DNA from: JAIFWV01 sp964580495 | GTDB taxonomy: Bacteria > Patescibacteriota > Doudnabacteria > UBA920 > O2-02-FULL-48-8 | Reading direction: 5' to 3' | NCBI GenBank assembly: GCA_964580495.1 | Contig: CAZOKE010000005.1 | Span: 1 to 49,230, forward strand | Length of the DNA stretch: 49,230 nt | Shown: one piece after another, positions 23,953 through 30,331 of the stretch | Position numbering within the stretch: position 1 is the stretch's first letter | Layout of the letters: each line of letters opens with the position of its first letter | Program-made: the position numbers and the translations under genes | Notes under the pieces: generated by a model | The model's input: only the letters and a program-made list of their open reading frames with translations | Database searches by the model: none | What the model was told of the DNA's origin: nothing

Positions 23953-24405
23953 ATGGCAGAACCTGTGCAAAATCAAATTGAACCAAAGTACAGAAAAAAT
24001 TGGACTCTTGGGCTTGGAATTTTAGTTTTGATTTTAATCGTTTTTGGTTTCGGAATGTTTATCGGCAACCATCACCGGTACGGTTTTGGAGGCCACGGAA
24101 TTATGATGTCATCTGACCGGTATTGGGCATACGGCCCCAAACCTGGATATATGATGATGGGTGGCTTTGGGGTAAATATGCGCGGCACAACAGTTGGCAA
24201 TATCGGTAAAATTTCCGGAAATGTGATCACAGTCAATTCTTCAAATGGTGTTAGCCAAAACGTGCTCGTCACAGGATCTACCCAAATAACAAAAAATAAC
24301 GCGAATATAAAGATATCAGATCTCAAACCTAACGATCAGGTTACGGTATATGGGGTACTGGATAGTCAAAACCAAATCGAAGCCAGCCTCATAGCAGTCC
24401 AATAA
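23953..24405 (+). CDS. Membrane-anchored DUF5666-like protein
   Basis: 150 residues from ATG 23953 (an ATG at 23914 would add 13 residues). One membrane helix (LGLGILVLILIVFGFGMFIG), a His/Gly/Tyr/Met-rich linker (NHHRYGFGGHG, GPKPGYMMMGGFG) and a C-terminal OB-like domain: VGNIGKISGNVITVNSS, STQITKNN, DLKPNDQVTVYGVLD, typical of DUF5666. The linker might bind a metal such as copper, but that is speculation. It lies between the structured region and a terminator. Confidence 0.8.
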   Translation: MAEPVQNQIEPKYRKNWTLGLGILVLILIVFGFGMFIGNHHRYGFGGHGIMMSSDRYWAYGPKPGYMMMGGFGVNMRGTTVGNIGKISGNVITVNSSNGVSQNVLVTGSTQITKNNANIKISDLKPNDQVTVYGVLDSQNQIEASLIAVQ

Positions 24406-24407
24406 AG

Positions 24408-24436
24408 AAACACGAGCCTCCAAAGGCTCGTTTTTG
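24408..24436 (+). terminator. Terminator after the DUF5666-like gene
   Basis: ACGAGCCT and AGGCTCGT stem, CCAA-type loop, T5 run. Confidence 0.88.
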
Positions 24437-24470
24437 TTTACAGAAACAACAGAAAGACTAAAATGGAGGT

Positions 24471-25412
24471 ATGAAAGAGAAAGCCCCCAGTAAATCGATA
24501 ATTAGCAATCTTTGGCGGGAAATACAGGGTTTTACCGACTATAATTTCGTGCAACAGCCTTTTGAACGCCCTTTTCCGTATTTGTTTTCGATCGTGGTGA
24601 TCGCGCTAGCAACGATAATTGATTTGCATTATGGATTGTTTTCCAGCACACCGGAATTGCTGTTTTTGGTTGCAGTGGTGGGCGTCGCTTGGTATGGCGG
24701 GCTTGGGCCGAGTTTGTTCGCCGTAGTTTTGAGCGTGCTTGCTCAGGATTATTTTTTCTTTGATCCAAAATACGAGTTAAACTTAAATTCGAACGATCTT
24801 CCTTCGTTGCTCTCATTTAGCATAGCGGCCTTGGCTATGAGTTCGCTGGTGGCTTCCCAAAAGCGCGCCGAATCATTGATTTCTCGGATCGCTCTTCACG
24901 ACCAGTTAACCGGCTTGCCCAACCGCAGGCTGTTTGATGATCGTTTGGAAAACGCGATGAGCATCTCTGATCGCAATCGAGAAAAACTGGCCATTGTTTT
25001 CCTGGACCTGGATGTATTCAAAGAGATCAACGATACTTGGGGCCATAAAATCGGCGATGAAGTACTAAAAGCGGTTGCCAAACTCTTGGATGATGCCACG
25101 CGCGACGAAGACACTGTGTCGCGCTGGGGCGGAGACGAATTCGTCATGCTGTTTCAGCAAATCAATAGCGTCGAAGATATTCACGTCATCATTGATAAAA
25201 TTTATTATGAATTTTCCAAACCGTTGGTGGTTGACCAGAATAAAATCCGGCTTTCCGCCAGCGCAGGTATCTCGATTTATCCTGATCACGGCTTGAGCCG
25301 AGCTGCATTGGTCAAAGCGGCAGACGATGCCTTGTACGAATCCAAACATTCGGGCCGAAACCAATACAAAATTTATGGGGAAAAAGCCAGAATGGTAACT
25401 CCTTTATTTTAG
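24471..25412 (+). CDS. Diguanylate cyclase with KdpD-like membrane domain
   Basis: 313 residues. The N-terminal 120 residues hold four short membrane helices with FSSTPELLFLVAVVGVAWYGGLGPSL and FFFDPKYEL, a DUF4118/KdpD-type sensor arrangement. A GGDEF domain follows (about 145-305): LTGLPNRRLFDDRL, IVFLDLDVFKEINDTWGH, the active-site RWGGDEFVM and ASAGISIYPDHG. The active-site motif is intact and an RDED sequence five residues upstream fits the RxxD inhibitory site, so it should make cyclic di-GMP and be feedback controlled. No EAL or PilZ partner is visible in this window. Confidence 0.95.
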   Translation: MKEKAPSKSIISNLWREIQGFTDYNFVQQPFERPFPYLFSIVVIALATIIDLHYGLFSSTPELLFLVAVVGVAWYGGLGPSLFAVVLSVLAQDYFFFDPKYELNLNSNDLPSLLSFSIAALAMSSLVASQKRAESLISRIALHDQLTGLPNRRLFDDRLENAMSISDRNREKLAIVFLDLDVFKEINDTWGHKIGDEVLKAVAKLLDDATRDEDTVSRWGGDEFVMLFQQINSVEDIHVIIDKIYYEFSKPLVVDQNKIRLSASAGISIYPDHGLSRAALVKAADDALYESKHSGRNQYKIYGEKARMVTPLF

Positions 25413-25448
25413 TTGCGTTTTTAGTTAGCAGAAATTTTGCAAATTTGG

Positions 25449-25454
25449 TATAAT
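25449..25454 (+). promoter_or_regulatory. TATAAT seven nt before an ATG (leaderless start)
   Basis: TATAAT ends 7 nt before the ATG at 25462, where a transcript from it would begin. No SD is present and no clear -35 is seen. Confidence 0.5.
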
Positions 25455-25461
25455 AAATGAA

Positions 25462-26811
25462 ATGAATCGATTGAAACAAACCATAATTATTGGCGTTATT
25501 TTAGCCTTGCTTCCAGCATGGTCGACTTTGGCGCAGTCGGCAAATGGCCAAGCGAGCCCAGACCAGCAGAATTCCGATGCTCAAAAAGCCGAATTGCAGC
25601 AGCAGCTGCAGCAGATTCAGCAGGAAATTTTGCAATACGAACAGCAGCTCGCCGGAGTCCAGTCCCAAAAAAATACTTTAAACAATAAGCTCAAACAATT
25701 AAACATCCAGAAAAATAAAGTTACTCTCGAGATCCAATCTACCAACTTAAATATCCAGAATATAAACCAGCAAATATCCGAAACGCAGTCCCAAATTGCG
25801 GATGCCATGCAGCAGATTGGCGATCTGCGCCTAAAAATAAAAAATCTGCTTCCAGAAATTTACGACAAAGACCAGCAGTCAGTCATAGAGATGCTTTTGA
25901 ACAACGACGGGCTGATTGGGTTTTATTCGGAACTGGATGCTTATGAGCAAATCAATATAAATTTGGCTGACTTGTTGAACAACCTCGACCAAGAAAGCAA
26001 ACAGCTGAAAAGCGAACAGGATCAGCTTGAAAACCAAAACCAGGGACAGAAGGACATGCTTTCGATCCAGGTGCTGCAAAACAATGAACTCAGACAGAAT
26101 ATTTCTGCGCAAAATGATCTGCTGACTGTAACCAAAGGTCAGGAATCGGCTTATCAGGCAACCATCAGCGATAAACGCGCGCAAGCCGCGCAAATCCAAA
26201 ACAGGCTGTACGAATTATTCGGCGTGGGTACGGGAAACCAGATTACCTTTGGCCAAGCCGTCCAGATTGCGAAATATGTTTCGGGCGTGACCGGGGTCCG
26301 GGCAGCTTTTTTGCTGGCCATTCTGACCCAAGAATCCAACTTGGGTAAAAACGTTGGCACCTGCAATCGGGCCGGAGATCCTCCGAGCAAAAGTTACAAA
26401 GTAATTATGAAACCCGACCGTGACATTCCGCCATTCTTGCAAATAACCTCGGACCTTGGCATGGATCCTGAAACAACTCCGGTATCCTGCCCAATGTTCC
26501 AGAGAGGCAAGCAAGTAGGCTGGGGCGGCGCTATGGGTCCGGCGCAATTTATCCCTTCTACTTGGACGGGATACAAAGACAGGGTTGCCGCGATCACGGG
26601 CAAATCTGCCAATCCATGGGACATCCGCGATGCGTTTATTGCGGCAGGGATCAAATTGGCAGGAGCGGGAGCAACCAGCCAAAGCGGGGAGTGGGCAGCA
26701 GCCATGCAATATTTCTCCGGCGGCACTAATCTTAGATTTAGATTCTATGGTGATAATGTCGTAGCAACAGCAAACAGGTATCAGGCAGATATTGACGAGC
26801 TAAATCAATAA
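25462..26811 (+). CDS. Secreted coiled-coil lytic transglycosylase
   Basis: 449 residues. A signal peptide (TIIIGVILALLPAWSTLA) leads to a Gln-rich coiled coil (about 40-255, for example LQQQLQQIQQEILQYEQQLA) of the EnvC/PcsB type, then a catalytic domain (about 265-445). AAFLLAILTQESNLGKNVG has the transglycosylase glutamate, and GGAMGPAQFIPSTWTGY plus NPWDIRDAFIAAGIKLA match the MltB/SLT families. It should cleave peptidoglycan during division or separation, with the coiled coil controlling access or contacting a membrane partner. Transcription looks leaderless. A convergent terminator follows. Confidence 0.93.
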   Translation: MNRLKQTIIIGVILALLPAWSTLAQSANGQASPDQQNSDAQKAELQQQLQQIQQEILQYEQQLAGVQSQKNTLNNKLKQLNIQKNKVTLEIQSTNLNIQNINQQISETQSQIADAMQQIGDLRLKIKNLLPEIYDKDQQSVIEMLLNNDGLIGFYSELDAYEQININLADLLNNLDQESKQLKSEQDQLENQNQGQKDMLSIQVLQNNELRQNISAQNDLLTVTKGQESAYQATISDKRAQAAQIQNRLYELFGVGTGNQITFGQAVQIAKYVSGVTGVRAAFLLAILTQESNLGKNVGTCNRAGDPPSKSYKVIMKPDRDIPPFLQITSDLGMDPETTPVSCPMFQRGKQVGWGGAMGPAQFIPSTWTGYKDRVAAITGKSANPWDIRDAFIAAGIKLAGAGATSQSGEWAAAMQYFSGGTNLRFRFYGDNVVATANRYQADIDELNQ

Positions 26812-26848
26812 GTGAGTACTAAGTTCTAAGTACTGGGTTCTAAGTTAT

Positions 26849-26875
26849 AAAAAGACCTAAAAAATAGGCCTTTTT
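26849..26875. terminator. Bidirectional terminator
   Basis: AAAAAGACCTA and TAGGCCTTTTT pair between the converging transglycosylase gene and the minus-strand sigma-factor operon. The TTCTAAGT words at 26815-26846 lie just upstream. Confidence 0.75.
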
Positions 26876-26903
26876 ATCAACAGCTTAAAATTGAGTTTCT
26901 AAA

Positions 26904-27614
26904 TTATGGGCGGAACAGGAAAAATCCGGGCTCTTCGTGGCTTTCTTGCAGCAGGCGGCGGATGGCAATAGCTTGGATATTGTTGCCGCTTCGCACCCCT
27001 ATGACCGCGATGCGTTCATTGTTTTGGAAATTGTCTCCGAACGGAAATTGGGTTTGGGCGGACAGAGTTACTGTGTATTGCTCATCATCATTTTTCATGA
27101 TTATGGTCTGAGGATTTTCGGAAACGACTTCACCGACAGTAATTCGATCGTGGCCGATATTGGAATTGTTGTGGTAGAAAGCCCCGATAAACTCCGGCCC
27201 GCCATTGCTGGACAGGTCGCGCAAATGATTATGGATTCGCCCGATTCCCGCCAATCCGCTTAAGACCAAAATGACTGCGGCTACGCCCACTGGCACATAA
27301 AGCAGCGGCTTGCGGTAAGCAAACGAAAAACGTTTGAGCACCAGGCTCAAAAGGAAAGTCAGGGCAAGAGCGATCAAAATTGGGATCCAGGGAAATATTG
27401 CAAAGAAGAGCTGGACTCCGCCTGACCCGAATCTGGTCAGGGTAGTAGCTCCTGATTCCTGCAGTTCAAAAAAGACCAGGCTTATGAAAAATACCGAAAC
27501 CAGCAGGATTACCACCGCGGCGAGGACGACCAAAATATCCCGAATTATGAAGTAATACTTCGAAGTCATCTTGATTTCGCCTGATTCGATTTTTTTGAAA
27601 AAATCTTTATCCAT
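26904..27614 (-). CDS. Membrane protein of the sigma-factor operon, putative anti-sigma partner
   Basis: 236 residues from ATG 27614, which overlaps the sigma-factor stop by 8 nt. A cytoplasmic N-terminus of about 20 residues (DKDFFKKIESGEIKM) precedes three membrane helices (DILVVLAAVVILLVSVFFIS, LFFAIFPWIPILIALALTFL, LLYVPVGVAAVILVLSGL). The C-terminal extracellular domain (about 140-236) is beta-rich with VGEVVSENPQTIIMKNDDEQY. There is no zinc-finger motif. Overlap with an ECF sigma gene and the topology suggest a sigma regulator; that role is inference from context. A longer in-frame reading upstream overlaps the sigma gene and is not believable. Confidence 0.82.
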   Translation of the reverse strand: MDKDFFKKIESGEIKMTSKYYFIIRDILVVLAAVVILLVSVFFISLVFFELQESGATTLTRFGSGGVQLFFAIFPWIPILIALALTFLLSLVLKRFSFAYRKPLLYVPVGVAAVILVLSGLAGIGRIHNHLRDLSSNGGPEFIGAFYHNNSNIGHDRITVGEVVSENPQTIIMKNDDEQYTVTLSAQTQFPFGDNFQNNERIAVIGVRSGNNIQAIAIRRLLQESHEEPGFFLFRP

Positions 27615-28170
27615 TGTATTTATCCTTGAGACTATGTGAACTTTCTTGGAGGATTTTTTTGCCTCTGGAAATCCGAACTCCCACTGTCGCAATCGGAATG
27701 TGGAGGATGTCTGAAATTTCCTGGTAGCTGAACTCTTCCAAATAATAGAGCAAAATCGGTTCGCTATACTTAAGATCGAGCTTGTCCAGGCTTTGATCGA
27801 GAATTTTTTTGACGTCGGCTCGATCCAGCTCTTCGTTGAAATTTTGCCGGTAAGGGATGATGATATCGGTATCAAAAATCGGGACGGTTTCAATTCGCCG
27901 CTTTTTTATGAAATTTATAAATTCATTGTGGGCGATCCGGTAAATCCAAGAAGAAAATTTGCGAGAGGTGTCAAAACTTTGGATGTTGCGGTAGGCTTTG
28001 ATAAACACGTCCTGCAGCAGGTCTTCCGTATCGGTGTGGCTTTTTATGAATTTAGAGGCATAGCGCTTGAGCTTGGGTTCGTAGCGGGCGACCACGACTT
28101 CAAACATTTCGGCTTCGCCGTTTTGGATTCTTGCTACCACCTGCTCGTCTGTGGGTTCTTGCTCTGGCAT
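27607..28170 (-). CDS. ECF-type RNA polymerase sigma factor
   Basis: 187 residues. Region 2 is clear (YEPKLKRYASKFIKSHTDTE, DLLQDVFIKAYRNI, KFSSWIYRIAHNEFINFIKK) and so is region 4 (LDKLDLKYSEPILLYYLEE, SYQEISDILHIPIATVGVRI); the linker is short and region 3 is absent, as in ECF sigma factors. The ATG at 28170 is preferred over an upstream TTG: TATAAT lies 6 nt before it with AAGGAC between, so it may be leaderless. It shares an operon with the membrane protein at 26904 and is divergent from the HxxxCxxC protein at 28292. Confidence 0.94.
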   Translation of the reverse strand: MPEQEPTDEQVVARIQNGEAEMFEVVVARYEPKLKRYASKFIKSHTDTEDLLQDVFIKAYRNIQSFDTSRKFSSWIYRIAHNEFINFIKKRRIETVPIFDTDIIIPYRQNFNEELDRADVKKILDQSLDKLDLKYSEPILLYYLEEFSYQEISDILHIPIATVGVRISRGKKILQESSHSLKDKYNG

Positions 28171-28235
28171 GTCCTTATTATAGTACAAATCCCTGACCTT
28201 TTTCTTACCATTTCACAAATCGGAAAGGTGAGGGA

Positions 28236-28264
28236 TTGACAAAACCGCCAAAAAGGAGTAAAAT
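28236..28264 (+). promoter_or_regulatory. Promoter of the HxxxCxxC gene
   Basis: TTGACA, 17-nt spacer, TAAAAT; it fires away from the sigma-factor gene and starts a transcript near 28271. Confidence 0.8.
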
Positions 28265-28291
28265 ATACCGTTAGTGCTGGAAGTTGGAAAC

Positions 28292-28591
28292 ATGGTGTTT
28301 TGCTCGGAATTCATGAGATTTGTGGCTTCCGAGAAAACCACCATCCCGGTGGCGAGTTTGCAGGAGGAAATTAGCTTGGCTTGTACTAATCAAGCGAGAC
28401 AGAAACTCATGCTGGCCTTTCTGTCAGGATCGATCTCGATAGAATCGATTTCGATTTATCAGTTGGACGTGATCATCACGCATGCCGCGGATTGTCCCGA
28501 GTGCAGACAGATCGTGGAAGAGGGAAGCAAGGCTGCGGAGGCTAGTGAAAGAGATCACATTCGAAAAGTAGTGCGTCGGCTTGTCTCGTAG
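28292..28591 (+). CDS. Small protein with zf-HC2-like HxxxCxxC motif
   Basis: About 99 residues from ATG 28292 (a GTG at 28274 would add six). The only motif is HAADCPECRQIVEE near residue 70, an H-x3-C-x2-C arrangement as in the zinc-binding anti-sigma and zf-HC2 families. A helical N-terminal part (SLQEEISLACTNQARQKLML) precedes it, and no membrane segment is seen. It is divergent from an ECF sigma gene, which makes a soluble anti-sigma or redox-sensing role attractive but unproven. Codon use is richer in GC than the sigma operon. SD is weak. Confidence 0.72.
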   Translation: MVFCSEFMRFVASEKTTIPVASLQEEISLACTNQARQKLMLAFLSGSISIESISIYQLDVIITHAADCPECRQIVEEGSKAAEASERDHIRKVVRRLVS

Positions 28592-28649
28592 ACGGCCAAC
28601 TCGCTTGCACCACAAAACTTGCTTAAGCTGCGGTGTCCAAGACCACGGC

Positions 28650-28677
28650 TTGCAGGCCATGCTAATCGGGTTAATAT
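28650..28677 (+). promoter_or_regulatory. Candidate promoter for the 70-residue membrane protein
   Basis: TTGCAG, 16-nt spacer, TAATAT. It would give a leader of about 120 nt before the ATG at 28807. Upstream, 28592-28649 shows no gene, only an imperfect hairpin around AAGCTGCGGTG/CCACGGCTT. Confidence 0.5.
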
Positions 28678-28722
28678 CCGTGTCGCTGTGGGAGAGTTTC
28701 GCTGGGGAGCAGACCAAGTCTG

Positions 28723-28802
28723 TTCCTCCTCACTTTTTAGATTTCAATGGTCTTATTCGCGCGAATGTTGAAGTCTGGGAAGTGAGAACAAATCAGGAGG
28801 AA
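28723..28802 (+). promoter_or_regulatory. Leader with alternative anti-SD pairings
   Basis: TTCCTCCT (28723-28730) is the perfect complement of the SD segment AGGAGGAA (28795-28802). The overlapping CTCACTT (28729-28735) is the perfect complement of AAGTGAG (28780-28786), which lies between them. The two helices compete for overlapping bases and would hide or expose the SD. This looks like a translational switch, but no ligand-binding core of a known riboswitch is recognised. Confidence 0.5.
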
Positions 28803-28806
28803 AAAT

Positions 28807-29019
28807 ATGAAAGCTCTTCGTATGCTCGGAGCATTTCTTTGTCTTATGCTTGCGATCTATGGAGTCGGAATATCACGTGCTTCCGATGGAGATCCTATGG
28901 TCAAAAGCAACCGTGGCAGACAGACCGAACCAGCATCTGATTCAGACCAAGTAATTGGTTTGATCGCCTCATTCGGAGGGTTGGTCGGTTTCTTCTTCAT
29001 TATAAGGAAAGAAATTTGA
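28807..29019 (+). CDS. Small two-helix membrane protein
   Basis: 70 residues. A strong SD (AGGAGG, 6 nt from ATG) starts a signal-like helix (ALRMLGAFLCLMLAIYGVGI), a polar segment (SDGDPMVKSNRGRQTEPASD) and a second helix (VIGLIASFGGLVGFFFII) with a basic end (RKEI). Function unknown. It has a structured leader with SD-masking potential and its own terminator, so expression appears tightly controlled. Confidence 0.75.
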   Translation: MKALRMLGAFLCLMLAIYGVGISRASDGDPMVKSNRGRQTEPASDSDQVIGLIASFGGLVGFFFIIRKEI

Positions 29020-29032
29020 TAAAGACTATAAT

Positions 29033-29091
29033 CGTGAGTTCAGAAATACGCCATTCACCAGCCGGCGAAGGACTCACGGTTTTTTTATTTT
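29033..29091 (+). terminator. Terminator after the two-helix gene
   Basis: CGTGAGT (29033-29039) pairs with ACTCACG (29072-29078), enclosing a partly structured 32-nt loop, then T7. The following promoter begins at 29097. Confidence 0.7.
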
Positions 29092-29096
29092 GTTAG

Positions 29097-29125
29097 TTGA
29101 CAAAAAGGCAAACAAATTTTAGATT
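29097..29125 (+). promoter_or_regulatory. Promoter of the 29146 gene
   Basis: TTGACA, 17-nt spacer, TAGATT. The first 13 bases (TTGACAAAAAGGC) are identical to the promoter at 8641. Confidence 0.78.
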
Positions 29126-29145
29126 GATTTCTAAAAGGAGGGGAT

Positions 29146-29418
29146 ATGGTGAACATTCTTCTGGCTGGGTTGCCAGAGCATCTAAGAGTGAATTTTGAAT
29201 CTGCAAGGGAACAACATGACCCCACATTCATATATGGTTTTACATATATGCAGGCTCAAAGACTTCTGCCGGAGGCAAGCGCTGCATTGATTTACCCGTT
29301 CATGCAGTTTCAGCAGGCCAGCCGTGAATCTGGAGAATATCCCGAAGCTTACGGCTTACTCGCATATACCAAAGCCGTTTCTTTTCGGGTTCCAGCACTG
29401 ATGATTCTGGATGGATAA
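29146..29418 (+). CDS. Orphan soluble protein, reading frame continues after TAA
   Basis: 90 residues with a strong SD (AAAAGGAGGGG, ATG 29146). It begins VNILLAGLPEHLRVNFESA and ends VPALMILDG, faintly like a response-regulator receiver fold (a beta strand at each end), but no conserved aspartate set is visible. After the TAA at 29416-29418 the same frame stays open for another 57 codons to a TAG at 29590-29592 and reads like protein (KESRRKFIHEYFKAHGYAYP, EKSRFISSLYHKLLLLTGGY). So the gene may be a truncated form of a roughly 148-residue protein, or carry an assembly error. Family not recognised. Confidence 0.68.
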   Translation: MVNILLAGLPEHLRVNFESAREQHDPTFIYGFTYMQAQRLLPEASAALIYPFMQFQQASRESGEYPEAYGLLAYTKAVSFRVPALMILDG

Positions 29419-29592
29419 ATCAAAGAATCCCGGCGGAAGTTCATTCATGAGTACTTCAAAGCCCATGGCTATGCCTATCCTGAACTCAGGGTGGTATCCG
29501 GACAAGAAAAAAGCAGATTCATCTCAAGCCTCTATCATAAACTACTTTTACTTACAGGAGGGTACAAACGCAAAACCGCCAAGACCTTTTAG
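29419..29592 (+). pseudogene. Possible 3' remnant of the 29146 gene beyond an in-frame TAA
   Basis: 57 in-frame codons directly after the TAA that ends the 29146 ORF, closed by TAG inside the loop of the following terminator. The composition (alternating hydrophobic and basic residues, Tyr/Phe-rich helix-like segments) looks coding, and no start codon with SD of its own is seen. A chance open stretch remains possible. Confidence 0.4.
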
Positions 29593-29602
29593 GTCTGGCG
29601 GT
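29572..29602. terminator. Bidirectional terminator
   Basis: ACCGCCAAGACC and GGTCTGGCGGT stem with a TTTTA-type loop, between the plus-strand orphan gene and the minus-strand M23 gene ending at 29602. Confidence 0.82.
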
Positions 29603-30255
29603 TATTTATTTACAATCTGCTGATAGTCGTACCAGTTGTCAAGCAGAGACGAATCAGAAACGTAGCCTCGGGTATCAATCGTTGTTGTTTTGTGAATTCC
29701 TAAATGTAAATGCTTGCGCTCGCCGCCTGTTTCGGAAGAATACGCAGTTCCCAAAACGACAAATTTATCGCCCTGGTTTAAAACATCTCCTATTTTTTGA
29801 GTCATGCTTGAAAGCCGGATATGGCCATAAACCACCGTGATAGGCTCATTATGGTATGTGCAGGCCTGCACGACCATGCCGCCATAGCCTCGCGCAGTTT
29901 CTTTGCGCAATATTTTACCAGTGCAAACCGCAGTCACTGTCACATCAGAATTTTCTTCGCCCGGGAAAATTTCGAAATCCGTCCCAGTGTGATACCCGGT
30001 GAAGCGCTCGGGGTTTACTGGCGAGTGGCCTGGGGAGACATATATCCCAAACGGTTTTTTGTTCACGCGCGAGGCCGCATCCGCAAGCGGCGGAACAATA
30101 TCAAATTTTTGTGCTTCGGTTGTCGGAGCAGTGGCAGGTGGATTAAGGTTAGTTGGACTTACAGAAATCAGATTTTTTCTTTGTATGCGGTAAAGCAAAA
30201 AAGCAATTCCGACAAAAATTATGATTAGCACAAGTAAGATTAGATTTCTTTTCAT
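29602..30255 (-). CDS. Membrane-anchored M23 (LytM-like) peptidase
   Basis: 217 residues. An N-terminal helix (LILLVLIIIFVGIAFLLY) anchors it, a Pro/Thr linker follows, and the M23 domain occupies about 65-205. Zinc ligands appear in GYHTGTDFEI (His and Asp, the HxxxD motif) and KHLHLGIH, and VVYGHI carries the usual third block. A GEENSDVTVTAVCTGKIL stretch replaces the common G-x-V-x-A strand. With both metal motifs present it may be an active endopeptidase cutting peptidoglycan cross-links. It converges on the orphan gene and is divergent from the flippase. Confidence 0.87.
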   Translation of the reverse strand: MKRNLILLVLIIIFVGIAFLLYRIQRKNLISVSPTNLNPPATAPTTEAQKFDIVPPLADAASRVNKKPFGIYVSPGHSPVNPERFTGYHTGTDFEIFPGEENSDVTVTAVCTGKILRKETARGYGGMVVQACTYHNEPITVVYGHIRLSSMTQKIGDVLNQGDKFVVLGTAYSSETGGERKHLHLGIHKTTTIDTRGYVSDSSLLDNWYDYQQIVNK

Positions 30256-30319
30256 AAGCTAATCTTAGAACTTCGCCGGAATATTGACAATTGGTCTTAA
30301 AAATTGCTCAATTTTGGCG

Positions 30320-30325
30320 TATAAT
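30320..30325 (+). promoter_or_regulatory. TATAAT six nt before the flippase ATG (leaderless start)
   Basis: TATAAT then GCTTCT then ATG at 30332; transcription from this -10 would start at or next to the initiation codon. No good -35 lies at the usual distance. Confidence 0.5.
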
Positions 30326-30331
30326 GCTTCT

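Noticed and set aside
28581..28940. 119-codon plus-strand ORF overlapping the two-helix gene
   Set aside because: No SD; it overlaps the better-supported gene at 28807, and its sequence covers the structured leader.
29146..29592. Stop-codon reassignment of TAA
   Set aside because: TAA is the ordinary terminator of many intact genes in the window, so a mutation or error is simpler.
29411..29623. 70-codon plus-strand ORF overlapping the end of the 29146 gene
   Set aside because: Runs through the terminator and into the M23 gene; the in-frame continuation of 29146 is more protein-like.
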